Origin: Triops longicaudatus
Taxonomy: Eukaryota > Arthropoda > Branchiopoda > Notostraca > Triopsidae
DNA: 64,000 nt
Direction of reading: 5' to 3'
Assembly: GCA_022885665.1 (NCBI GenBank)
Contig: JAGQDJ010000046.1
Span: 248,001-312,000, forward strand
Made by a program: the position numbers and the translations under genes. The notes under the pieces are model-generated. The model ran no database searches. It saw only the letters and a list, made by a program, of their open reading frames with translations, and was not told the origin of the DNA. Shown piece after piece: positions 1 through 12,600 of this stretch (its first letter is position 1; each line of letters begins with the position of its first letter).

Positions 1-70
1 GAGTACTGAATGCATGGTATTCTGACGAAAATAAATAGCCATCCGTTCTTTACAAACGAGTAATAAACTC

Positions 71-99
<29 letters not shown>
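71..99. repeat. poly-A tract, 29 nt
   Basis: An uninterrupted run of A lies upstream of the first recognised NSMAF exon, probably inside one of its introns. It could be slippage-generated or the tail of an old retroposed copy; no target-site duplication was seen around it. Confidence 0.9.
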
Positions 100-101
<2 letters not shown>

Positions 102-147
102 CATAGCATTTTTGACTTATTCAAATGACTTCCCTTTGGTTTCCTAC

Positions 148-279
148 CAAGGGCGGACTGGCTTGCCAGCTGCCCAGAAGGAAATTCGGAGACCGACCCT
201 ACTAAACCCTTTTAATATTATTAGTACTAAGAAAGTCCCGGCCCATGCGGCATTTGCAACCGTGCCACAATGGCCAGTC
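148..279. mobile_element. 132-bp hAT-like MITE with 8-bp TSD
   Basis: The segment starts CAAGGGCGGACTGGC and ends TGGCCAGTC, so its ends are imperfectly inverted (GACTGGC against GCCAGTC). It is flanked on both sides by the identical octamer TTTCCTAC (140-147 and 280-287), the target-site duplication length of hAT transposons. It has no coding capacity. The open frame at 112-414 simply runs through it and is not a gene. Confidence 0.6.
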
Positions 280-1196
280 TTTCCTACATTTTCTCAAATA
301 ACTTATTATTTAATAATGAAAGAATTTGAAAGACTGCTCACACCAGAACGCAACACAAAGGGTGCAATAAGTAATCTAGAGGAACGATGGACACATACAC
401 TTTTTACTAGATAATTGTATTCACAGACGCGCAATAAAGAAACAAGCACAACAAAATAGACGAAAACCGTACGAACTGGCATGCTGACCTAGTGCAAATT
501 TTCACTTAATTCAAAAGGATAGTCAAGGAAGCAAAAGGAAATTCACGGAATAAAAGGAATGTTTTTAAAACACTAATCACGTTAAACATAAGTTCCGAAG
601 CGGAAACTTCTTCACCTAGAAACACATATTTCAATACACATATAAGAATGATGTGTATGCGGATAATTAGAAAGTAAATAACTTGCTTATAATAAATATT
701 TGCTTTGTTGACATTACGCCTAGCCAACCCCTACACGAATCGCGTCTTACACGAAACTGAGAGGTCTAGCACAGAATCAAAGCGGAGTTAGCTAGCACGA
801 TGACTAGCACGACTTTGCCTAGTGGAAACAGTTGTGTTAACTGATCCGTGGACTTTTGCACCTTAACACGGGTTTAGCTGGCAGTGCAGACACAGCTTCC
901 ACTTGAACAGAATTATGCTAAACTTATGTGAATACACCGGTAGGAAAAATCGATCGGCAAGCTAAAGGGGAAATCTTAGGCGTTGACGACCTTCAGTATG
1001 TCAAAAAAGGTAAACAGAACATATCGTGATGGTGTAATTATAATAAAATTTGGGAGAATGTTAACATTCGTTGTTGCCCAAGAATTTTTTAACTCTTCGT
1101 AGGACGGAGATGTTCTGAAGTCAGAGCACGCCGTAGTTCTAACGCAATTGGCTTCCTTTGGTTTATTATTTTTATATGGCATATTTGATATTCTAG

Positions 1197-3534
1197 ATTC
1201 GCGAGATTTTGTAAAACAGTTGCGAGAAGCCTTAGAATCAGACTATGTGTCTCAGTCTTTGCATCACTGGATCGATCTGATATTTGGATACCAACAGCGT
1301 GGAGAGGAATCTGTGAAAGCAAATAATGTTTATCACCCACTGTGCTACGAGGGTGGTGTAGATTGGACTACGATTACAGACGGCACTCTTCGGCACCAGT
1401 ACGAAGTGCAAATCTTGGAATTTGGACAGATTCCACGCCAGATTTTCAACACTCCTCATCCATCGCGACGGACTTCGGACCGATCAAGTATTCCGCGAAG
1501 CCCATCACTCCCTGCACCCCGTGAAGGTATTTAATTATTGATATAAGCTTACCAAGATATGGCTATGAAACGATTTACTGCTGTTGCATTATTCTACCAT
1601 TTGTCGTAACTCAAAAGTTAGGTGAACGAGTGACGTTTCACCTTTTCTTGTCTTGTAGGAGATTCTTGGGCTGATTGGCCTGGTTTACAACTCAGATACG
1701 TCTTCCAGGGCCATAAACGTCGTATTACAGGTGTGGCAGTAACAAACGACGCTAAAAATGTTATTAGTGTCAGCCATGACACGTTTTTGAAGATGTACGA
1801 TTTAACGGACGGGAAGCAAACTCGGAGTTTGATCATGTTGCCGGACACGCCCTTGACCACTTGTTTGCAGCCTGACGTTTACGGCGAGCTTGACGATCAG
1901 CGAATCCTGATTGGCACATCCCATAATTCCATGTATGTCCGACTATCCCGTCTTTCGACTTTTCCTCCTAGAAGGCTACCTTATTTACGTTACGTGGAAT
2001 CCATTGTTGGTCGATGGGATTTACATTTTTATGCGCAGTAATACCAGCAAAGGTCACGTACCCTACCCGCTAACATAGACGTGTGCATCTGAAGTTTACG
2101 GCGTGTCGCGCTAACAGGAACTAATCACTAATGTATGCACAAGAGAGCAATTTATTTTCCGAGCTTTTCGTCGGAAAAGCAGCGAAGGGTGCGTATTTTG
2201 CATATTGCGACGCTCTTGTCTCAGCATCCTTCGTCTTAGCTAGGCTTTGTCAAGCGAGGCCCCACACGGGTATACAGCCGTTTGCATATTTTGCGATTGA
2301 TTAAGCTTTCGTAGGGTTGTAGACATTTCAGGTAAACTTGACTATTTTTTTCTTCTTCTCTCTTTTTCTCGTCTAAATTTATAGGATAAGCTACAATCTA
2401 TCTTGCTGCCGTCTGGAAGACGTGTCAATTTTACACGAGGATGAGATTGTTGCTTTATTCTATCACCGTGACAAACAAACTCTTATCTCGGTATCTTCAG
2501 ACACAACAGCCAAAGTATGGACGTGGAATGCACTGGACAAGCTTAAACCTGCTACCCACTTAAAAGCCGAGTTGGAGCATAACGCCCCCGTTACTTGCGG
2601 AGATATAAGCGCGTAATATTTTTATTACTGTATCTTTCTTAGCTCATACCTGCTGTTGCGTGTGATTGTGTACCTACACAGCTTGAACCAGAATTGTTCT
2701 ATATTTAGAGATGGAAACTGGCTATTAACGGGAACGGATGAAGGGGAAGTTTGCTATTGGAGCTTAGAATCCTACCGGATGAAACATAGCTGGGAAAGTA
2801 AGGCAAAAGCTGTCACTTACTTATTACTGGAGTAGCGTGTAAGGGAGGCAAAATATTGATTAATTTTTTTTTCTATCAACTACCTTTGATCCGCCTTCGC
2901 ATTCTGCTTAGGTGCGAAAACGGGGACCGATCTATGCGAGGTCATTGGTGTGAAATTTAATCCGAATACGTCGGACAGTGCCTTATATATAACTAGCGAA
3001 GGATTCCTTACCATTGTAGATCTACGAAGTTTCAGTGTACTTTATAGCCAATCCACGGGAAGTACTTTGGGGTAAGGTTTTAGAAGACGCCTTGCTCGTC
3101 ATGCATCATCTACTGCACGGGTTTATTTTGTCTTTTCAGCTGTTTAGCCTGGGACGGTTACCGAACATTGTTGGGAACGACGGAAGGAGAATTATTGTTC
3201 TGGGATTTGTGGGCTTTGAAACCCGGTTTTCGTCTCGCAGCGCACTCCGGTAATTTTACTCTTCCGTGTATGATTTTTGGTCGATATTCAAGGTCGGAGA
3301 AGGTGAATTTACAGGGAAAAGATGGATAAAAGAATTTAGTTACGAAAAGAATAGAGAGAAATTGGGTAACAAATTTGTCTGCGAAAGCAAATAATGAAAA
3401 GAACGAATGCCGCCGTGCGACTAATGGTACTTGGTTTCCCAGGTGCAGTCACCGCCTTGTGTGCCACCGCTGATGGAAAATGCATCGTCTCTGCTGGGGA
3501 CGATCGCCGAGTGTGTGTTTGGAAGCCTGTGTAA
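1197..3534 (+). CDS. NSMAF: NSMAF/FAN, BEACH-WD40 protein (3' part)
   Basis: Seven exons join in frame: 1197-1526, 1659-1932, 2385-2612, 2709-2797, 2912-3071, 3140-3249 and 3443-3534 (stop TAA). All introns are GT-AG. Exon 1 encodes the end of a BEACH domain (SQSLHHWIDLIFGYQQRG, then NNVYHPLCYEG and FGQIPRQIF). The rest encodes WD repeats, with blades ending in motifs such as TTAKVWTW, GEVCYWSL, GELLFWDLW and RRVCVWKP. The order BEACH then WD40, and the spacing, match neutral sphingomyelinase activation-associated factor, an adaptor that binds the TNF-receptor region and links it to neutral sphingomyelinase. The GRAM/PH-like and N-terminal BEACH parts are missing because the gene runs off the left edge; 1-1196 is probably intron. 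The identification rests on family knowledge; the exon joins are seen directly. Confidence 0.92.
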
Positions 3535-4300
3535 ACGCGTTTTTTGTAAGGTTCCTAGTACCAGTGACTGTGTAGGTGGGGGGACCCGTACGTAAGTAAT
3601 CAATTTTCTTTGATCCACACACTCAATGAGTGCGTGCTGATTACGACTGAATCTGTATTGGTAGCTTATTGTGACAAAAGAAAAGCGGACGCTGAAAATT
3701 AGAGAAGGAATGTTGGGATCCTTTTCTTTCAAGTATTAGAATTGTTCTGGTTAACCTAATTACATGTTAAGTCATAATGTACGGAATCCCGTAAAAATAG
3801 CGTACAATTCGTGAAAGTACGTCGGATTTGTTGTCACGGTAACCCCGTACAAATTTGTCAAGTTTCCCTGAATGATCTTTAAACAACCTGTACTGCAGAT
3901 CTCTGCTCTATGGGGATTTATAAAAGGTTTGTAAAAAGTAATGTGAAGGTAGCGCTCTTGGAAGACTTCATGAAACAATATAATTCCAAAGTAAATCCTT
4001 GCAGCGCTCATCTAGTGTGAAAGAAAATCGATAACTATTATAATGGAACACAGACACAGAACCTAATGGTATGAACTTTCAGTCGCAATGGAGAAATAAC
4101 AGTACTTCTCAGAAACTGGTTGCCCTCTAGGGAATGCAGCGTTTGTGTATTTCTGAAGCTCGTAAAGCTCGTTTTCAATTTGAGGAAGGAGCAGTATGTC
4201 TTTCCACGCCGCTTCACGTTCGCTCTTCAAATTTTTCACCCATAAACAATGTTCTGCTTATCACACTTTTCTGCCCATGGTTGGACAGTGTGCCAGAAAA

Positions 4301-4320
4301 GTTGGACAGTGTTGTCCAAC
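4301..4320. repeat. perfect 8-bp inverted repeat (hairpin)
   Basis: GTTGGACA and TGTCCAAC are separated by GTGT. A direct copy of GGTTGGACAGTGT lies about 22 bp upstream, so the unit is partly tandem. It may be a remnant of a transposon end; no function can be assigned. Confidence 0.7.
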
Positions 4321-6885
4321 TTCAGTCCCAAAGGAGATACGCATACATCTAGGGACTCGCCAGCGACTTTTTTATGTTATGAGCTTATGAACTTTATTTG
4401 TGCATAGAACAATATTGTACGTGAAATCATACGCACAAATTATTAAGTAATTTACATCACAGAGCAAACAAAAGTGAATTCAAGGTGACATGCAAGTCAG
4501 TTATGTTGCCAAGCTGTAATACCTTTCAAATAAATTCGAATAAATATGGAAACAAAATATTCTAGTCAAAGGACGAGAACATTTGAAATAGCGGTCCAAA
4601 CCAATCATGTATAATTAGATTGACTTCGACTTAACTTCACGGAAAATTTAATAGAACGTTGTCCAGCTCCGTTACAGGCAACTTTAACATTAAACGAAAT
4701 TCGCAATATTTTGTTATACAAATTTTCGTGTTTATTTTTCTGGAACTCTATTGGAAACGTTGCGTATATATGGAGGTAGACTGTTTTATTGCTGCAGTAT
4801 AAACACCTTTAAATATTGAAGGGTTTTTTCAGAAAGATACTTGAAAAGCTAGTTAAGGCCACATAGAGGTACAGCAGGATAGAAAAAATATAGAATTGCT
4901 TGTTTTCCATGATTTCGAAAACACAGCTAATTAGTTTCGGAAAAATTCGTGACAGTCGAGTACTGCTTAAGCTTGTAGAAGCGTTGAGGTTGAGATTTTT
5001 TCGAAGACGGCTTGATTAATTTGGTAAGATGAGTCAGTAACTTTACTATTTTTTTTTGAATTAGCATGGGTAACTCTCGCCGTCTCACCACACTCGTATT
5101 TTTTTAGAATAATCTTCGATAGAAAAATTCCAAAAGTCGTATGAACTTTTTGTCAGGGATTTTGCACGAAGTCAAAAGTCGTGTCGAAAGATTCCGAAGA
5201 CAACTTACGAACGGCTCTTCTGACTTGTGAGATTTTCGCAGCAACAATTACTGTATATAAAAATTCTGAGTGGATATTATTGATAAATTTTGGAGCTTTT
5301 GAACCCGGAACTTCTTTTATTTAACTCAAGAATTTTTCGATAAGCTTACTGTCGCAAGTCTTTATTTTGGAGTTTCGTAGGCTGAGATGCCATTAGCTGC
5401 ACCCTAGAATGCTTTCAGATTAAAACTTGAAGGCAGCGTTAGAAAGACTGTAAAATACTTTGTTATGAAGCTTCTTTTGAGTCATAATTTCTAGTGAATA
5501 TCTAAGGTCTTAGATGAACGTTAAAGGAAAAATTAAGAAAAAATAAATCCGTTACAAGTCCTAAAACTTTTACTTATTATCATTCATTTTTATTTTATAT
5601 CGAAAAGGAACAAAACGAAGAGGTTTGCCAAAACAGTGCTCAAGAAACGGTGAAAAAACGGGACTATTCAATTAAAAAGTGGACGTTTGGTCACCCCAAG
5701 TTTTAAATTGTAGGCGTTGTCTGCTTTATTCTGTTAGAGATCCTGGCTGGCCTTTCGCGCGTATAATATCAATAAGCCTACAACAAATAGACTTGTCTTT
5801 TTTGTATACTTAGTTAATATTATACAAAGATTTCGGAAGATATATTCTGTTTATGATATCAACAATTTTACAAATGTGCAGGTAGGGTAATCTCTTGCTT
5901 GGTGCATCGCTTTCTGTATTCCTTGTTAGCTTTCTCAGTAGGACTATTGTTAGTCGTAATTTCTTTATCGTACTGGAAAAATCGATCTCCGCAGTGTGAG
6001 ATATTAAAAGGGAAATTGTTTTGATGGCTCTGTTTTTTTTCATAATGCATAAATTGCCTGCTAAATGTCTTGTAGCTGCATATTCAGAAACCATGTAATT
6101 GTTCTTCCTGTATCAGGTGTAGTAAAGAAAAGTTCGGCCAGAATTTATGCTGAAACTCAGTCCTATTGCATGACTGATATATTTTCTTATTATAGCTCGG
6201 AAACGAGGAGTAGCAATTATGTAGATACGTCTGGAAGTAAAGGAAAACCTAATAGAAAAATGGCATGTAATAGTAGTCTAAACGTTATTCGTTTCGTGGC
6301 TCGCATCCTCAACCTTGAAAGCTAATATCGCGGGTACCCTATAAAGAATTTAAAATACCAATATTCCAAATTAGTATAAACAAGTGTAAGAGAAAAATGT
6401 AAAAAGCAAGGAGAACAACTTGAAGTCCCGGTACACACAAATTCGTTTAAAAAAAATAAATAAAGATAACATCGCTTCATCCGTCGAGGGTGGGTCTATT
6501 ACAGTGACGAATAGTAGGGGGAGAATGAAGTCAAATGTATGAAGTACGGTAGTACACTATGTGGTCATGTAGAAAAAAAAAGCAGTGGAGTTTTTTTTTC
6601 AGAAGTGACAGAAGTTACTGGTGCGTGTTGCATACTGAAAAAGGCAGCATTTGTACCTTTCGTGGTTGTGGGTTCCACTAGAGATGAGATATTTGTAATG
6701 GTTTAGAAAATCTCGCATTCTATACGAGTTCTTTCGCACAGCCATCTTTTTGAGGTCAGGTCAGGAAATGAAGGGTTCAGGTTAGAAAAGGAAGGATTGA
6801 AGTCGATGAACTTAGCGCTGGTGCATGTCCCCATTCAACTTATCAAGATTCGCGCCAATAATGCAGTAATTGCTTTAATATACGC

Positions 6886-7092
6886 CAGTGGTGCCCAACC
6901 TACGGCCCGTTGGCCATATCCGGCCCGCGAAGATGCCTCGTGCGGCCCGCTCATTTATACCGCTCATGTATATCATTGAATAATTTCATTTTTAACGTCG
7001 GCATGATTCTGGCGAAACAGGAACATTCAGGCCCGCGAGATTTTATATCATGTCGCGCGCGGTCCTCGGGTGAAAAAGGTTGGGCACCACTG
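6886..7092. mobile_element. 207-bp hAT MITE, copy 1
   Basis: The ends are perfect inverted repeats of 16 bp (CAGTGGTGCCCAACCT inward from both sides) and the element is flanked by the 8-bp duplication ATATACGC (6878-6885 and 7093-7100). The inside is non-coding. A second copy lies at 40771-40960 and shares nearly all of the sequence, but lacks about 17 bp near the 5' end that repeat the GGCCCG motif. The ends and duplication length place it in the hAT superfamily; it must depend on a transposase made elsewhere. Confidence 0.93.
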
Positions 7093-9609
7093 ATATACGC
7101 GAAGTGATTATCAGTGTGTGTCAGATAATTTTATATTCTTCTTTTAAAGCTTATTTTTTTATGTGGCACAGATAAATTGGTTTCCTTTCTTTTAAAGTTT
7201 GAATGCATGATCGTTTTCAATTGCTTAGATTTTTTGAGTTTATTTAAAATTCTGGATAGAGGTACACCACAATACGGACACGCAAAATTTTAAAATTTCA
7301 GACATAGCATCGTAAAAACTACTGGACAGCATTTATTTTCTTTGTACAGTAAAATTTATTTGTAAAATCAGACCTACTGCACTATTTTGCCCGATTCCTG
7401 TTTCCGTAAAGTAAAAAGTTGCAAAAATGCATTCGTGGTTAAAAATTTAACACAAGCTTTTTCAAGAAAAATTCGAACTAGCGCACTAAACGTCCGTGGT
7501 AGCAACAATACTACCACGAGTTTCTTTGATTTTTTAACTGCTTTTTCAGTATAATGTTTGACAATCTCCCATGTTATTCTCCCATAAAGGGTTCATGTAG
7601 GCTATACCGGGGCCTCAAAAGATGAATTTGCTTAAGAAAGGAAAGACATTTCACGTTTAACCTCGAAACCATGTGAGTGCGCTTGACCTGGTTGACGCTC
7701 TTCATGCGTTTCTTCATAGTGTTTCTTCATCCGCTACTGCTTGTCACAAAGTCCTTTTTTAATTAACGTAAATTTTTTTTAATAACTTAATTAACGTAAA
7801 ATCCTTTTTAAATTAGCGTTAACTTTAGCCGTTTACAGCTCAAATTTTTACAAATTAAAACGTTTCTTTTTACGAAAAACGTTACAAATTTGTATTCCTT
7901 AAGTGCATTCATTGCGTATCAATGATAAATGCAATTTGAATTAGGGAATAAAGACTCTTACCTAGTTGATATAACATAATTATGATAATCTGTAGAGTTA
8001 TTCTTGTGTAAGTTTAATTATTCATAACGCGTTTGCTTTGTCACATTCATCTGACAGTAACAGAACTTGAATGTTGGCGTCGCCATTGAAAATGCAGGAG
8101 TATTCACGGTCCTATAAGCTTTCAAAAGAGGATAAGAATAGCTGTCAATTTCGTAATCTGTTTCTTTATGATTTCAGTGGAACGTAAGCCTACGTGATGT
8201 CGTGTTTCTATAGCACGGCATTAAAAGAGGGCCATGTCTTTGCTCTTTCTAGTGTCAAAATACATTGCTAAAAAACTTACGTGCTATACTATTATGTTAC
8301 TATTTTTGTTCTAGAAGCATGAGCACAACATTTTATTCTTACGAAAATCATCATAGCAGATGAGGAATATGGAAGTAATTTGTAGATTGAATATGTAGTA
8401 TATGTGTCACCATACTATTTAAGAGCGATTATAGTTAGAAAGTATAGAGATGTGTGGTATAAGTCAAAGGGAGAAACGAGTCGAGCTCCAGCCGGATCGC
8501 CATGAAGAAAGAAAAATCCTCTATTGATTGTCCGTTGCAGATGTTAGCGCCAAAGTAGACTCGTGTAGCTTACACTTCAGAGGTTTCACAAGAAGGTATC
8601 GCCACTCACCTATTCTAAATCGTTTCCTAGGATAAAAGAAACTCTAATCGCGCTTGTGAGTACAGTACAAACAGTATGGTAAAATTATCAATAGCTTTTA
8701 ATTCAACTTAACAACTCACTGACGAGTGACAATCAACAGGCGCCGGTTGGCATGTGACGTGTTCTCCTTCACCGACTCTAATATAGGTTAGTTGCTGTCC
8801 TGAGCGTTAAAGCAATATCCGTTGCCACCCAACCGACAGCCGGTGTGTGTTTAGCTTGGCCATAATTCGATTACATGTTCAAGTTATTCTTCAGACACCA
8901 CAAAGTGTTTAAGACGTTGTTTTTCTATCTATTCCCTGCTTCCTTGTACCATATATATCAAACTTTTCCCCTTTTTTAGCAACAGTACTGAGAAACGCTC
9001 TAATACCTTACGCTTTTTGCACGTGGTTTCTATTATTCTACCTTCTTTGCCCTGGTATCCGTGAGAGATTGTAGTATAGGGCCTTTATCCTTAGCTGCAG
9101 AACGGTGCTAATTAAGCGTGGCGAATAAGATGAATGGTATTCCTGATTGAACTTCCTTTGGCCATATCAACACTCATCATGGACCTTTCGATTAAGTTCT
9201 GGCTTACTTGCTATTCTAATAGGGCTGGTTCTTCTTTGAAAAATCTAGATTTACGTTTTATTGTAATAACATGTGAGGAACTTTAAAAATTATTTTTATT
9301 CCAGTGTACGACATTATGCTTTTGTTATAGTGAACAGAATGTGCGGTTTCGCTTTTATTTTTAACGGTGTTACTTTCCCCTAGTGTTCTCTTTTTTTCTT
9401 TAGAATGCGAATGCCAAGGTAATAGTGTTGTACGCCGAAGAAATAAATAAAAAAATAGTGTTGTACGAAAGGAAAGAAGGTTTGCACTCCCCTTGAGAAG
9501 AGTGCCAAAGAAATGTGAGTTTTTTAAGTTTGGCTTCAAAACACGTTTGTTATCAGACAAGATGTTATTTGAACCTGTAACCCTGAATTACCCACACAGA
9601 CTCTTATCT

Positions 9610-9623
9610 CCCCCCCCCCCCCC
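9610..9623. repeat. poly-C tract, 14 nt
   Basis: A simple C homopolymer in intergenic DNA. Such tracts are prone to length error in assemblies. Confidence 0.9.
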
Positions 9624-12600
9624 TGCGAAATAGAGCTGTTTGATTGTAAGGGACAATTCATCGGGGTAACATTGGAATATGTCTGTCTACCCGATTCAGA
9701 AAGACAACACAAGATACACAGCAGAAATTATAATATAGAATACAAGTTGTCTTTCATTTTGTGCTCTTGATAGGCTGTAATAATAGGCTGTAATAAATAA
9801 CTTTTGCAAGTGTGGAAGAATTTAAGCAGACGCTGACGAAATTTCACCATATAAAACAACCGCGTTTTGAATTTTGAAATTAAGGCAAGTCTCGAATTTC
9901 ATTGAAGAGCAACGGAAAGTGCACTGGAAAGGAGAAATTCTTGTCCCAAAACGTCCAATGTGTATTAATTTGCTACCTCCCTTTAAAGGCTAAAAATGGC
10001 TCATTTAGGGTTAGTTCGAGCTCAGGAGACGGGCAGTTGTATTGTTCTCGATTAAAACCCTACATTTTTTTAAGTTAACCAAGTTCCATTGCAGACAAGC
10101 CCGTTGTCACTTAAAAACGCATATAGCATGGTGTTTTTCGTCATTGGTGTGAGTGTACCCTAAAACATCCTGAAGAATATCATTGCCTGAAATACGCCAC
10201 AGCTGGAAGCTAATCTTGCAGCTCGCTAGTTTTCTGGAAAATAAGGGAATGCAATGAAAAGTTGTCAAATTGAAAGAAAGTTTGAATCTTCTATTTTTTT
10301 GCCATTTTTTTAAATATTGTGTAAGCGCTTAATAATAACTTTTATGATTTTGGTCTCTGTTATTCGGCACCTATAATTCATGCATGGTTATTTACGTTAT
10401 AAGACAAATATTAATTCTGATTTACGCTTCTGCTAAGGCACCGTGCGTGTACCGAATACTGAACCAAGAGAAGCGACGTCGCTGATGTGAGCATAGGTTG
10501 GGGTGGTACTGTAAGAAAGCGACTGTTTCGATTCGTAAGACTCAGCAGAGGAATTGAAACACAGTGGAACTCACTTATCTGAAGGTTTGTTAAAAGCATA
10601 ATCTAGCTAGCAATACACTAAGCTTACGTTCGTGTTCTCGTGTAGTTGAAGGCGGAAACATAATCGGTTTTTGTTCGCAAATGCCAAAAGTATTTCTAAT
10701 TACCATGAACAGTGGTCTGTTGTTCCCTCCTATGGTGTCATAAACTAAATGCGAACAAGAAAACTTTAAATTTTCACTAACTGTGAAAATATACTGCCTG
10801 TTCGGTAAAATTGGACTCCATTGTGTTGAAGGGCAAAGTTGTATAATCGTTGTGAAGCGTTACTAGCTGTGTCGTTGAGTAGTTTAAGTCGTTTTCGCTG
10901 TTGAGGTGAATATTGCGCCCCTCGATCGCAAGATAAAGCAGCTTCGATCTATTGATATCACGTGTTGTAGTAACCTTTGCTGCGCTGAGAATTCCCAATC
11001 ATCGCGCTGTAATAGGAAAGAACCCTGGGTCTCTGTTCATTACACTCTCACAATAAAAGTGTTTGACCCAGACTGGCGACCTACAGTGGAGTAGCTCAGC
11101 GATCGTCTATTTCCACCTCGCCTGACGATAGGGTCTCGCAGGGTCTTTCCTGTCCCCTTTTTTTATATAGCAGCACGCTAGATGATTTATTTATGTTTTG
11201 TCATCGAATATGATTGTAGTTTATTTGTCTTAGTGGCAGCTTAACCCTCTTCTGAAATAATTGACAATTTGTATTATATATGAGAAACCTGATTATCTTC
11301 GTTTTCAGTCAGATGGATACAGCAATGAAGACGTTTGAATCCGTTTGAGATGTTCTAACCTAGTGTTTTGCTCAGCAAATTCTAAACTCTTTAGTTTATC
11401 CGTGTTGGTGCCAATCAATAACAGGGCTTTGTTGTCAAGGGGATCCTATATTTATGTATACCTAGTTATGTTTCACAGAATTTAATTCTCATTTTTGTAC
11501 ACAATAAGCCCAAAATCTCTGTCTATTTTTTTATTTTTTTTTTAACTTGAGGAGTGCAACTTCTTTTCTTTTTTGACCGGTTAAATACGAAGTGCCGTGT
11601 TTTCTCTTCCTTTTTTGCATGTTTATTTTTAATGTACCAAGTAAGTGTATGGGCTTGTTGTTTATGTTCATCTAAAAGCAAACTTACTCGGATAGTCTTT
11701 TGCTTCCAGAAGTGAGACTTTTCTGTTCGCCTGTGATCTTTTGATGGGGTATCTTGAATAATTGAACACTTCCCATATGTTGTTGATGCATAGGCTTTTG
11801 AGATGTCCGAACATTCACAATAACTCCCATAAGACGTCAGATATTGAGTTTCAAGGGGCCAAAAACTGACAGGAAAGTCATTCTTCTGTTAGGTGGAGTT
11901 TCGTCTTTTTATATGTGGAGAACTTCGTTGACCGAAAAGAAACATACTTTGTGTAGATTCCCAGGAGAATGTTATGACGCTACAAACGCAGTGAATTACG
12001 TAGCTCTCATAAGTGTAATGCAGCTTGCTTTCTTAATAGACAAAGTTTTTGTAAAACTAGCAACAACATATTAGAATATTATAATGTGATCAATAACACA
12101 CAGTGCGATATTTATGAGTCATTGGTCACTAACTTGTAGTGAAGGCTTCCGTGAATACCGCTGTGTATTTCTCAAAACCTTGTATCTAGGATAAAATTAT
12201 AGTTCAGAACAAGCGAAATTTGCCTTATGCATTTTTTTACAACGGCTTTAGTAATTGAAAGTAATTCCACGGATTTTTTCCAACAAAAAAAAAATTTACA
12301 TTGTGCTAAACGACGAAGTTAAAAGAAAGATAAAATTTTGTTCTCGCATTTTAAAAAAGGAATAATGCATACCTGAAAATAAACAAGTAGAAAAATATGC
12401 AAGCATGAAAAGGAACGATGTGAAGTTCCATCCAACGCAGAGTTTTTGAGGGAGCACTGAAAGTAATGAAACGTCGTTCAAAGTGCCTTTTTCACCGCAT
12501 TCCATTATCAGGTTTTGTAAAATATTGAAAGAGAGAAATTGATTTTTCTTCGCAAGATAAGCGTTAAAAGAGCAGCAATAATTAGCACGGAAAAAGAGCA

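Noticed and set aside
112..414. 100-codon open frame on + strand
   Set aside because: It runs through a transposon-like unit with its own target-site duplication and has no family resemblance or splice support.
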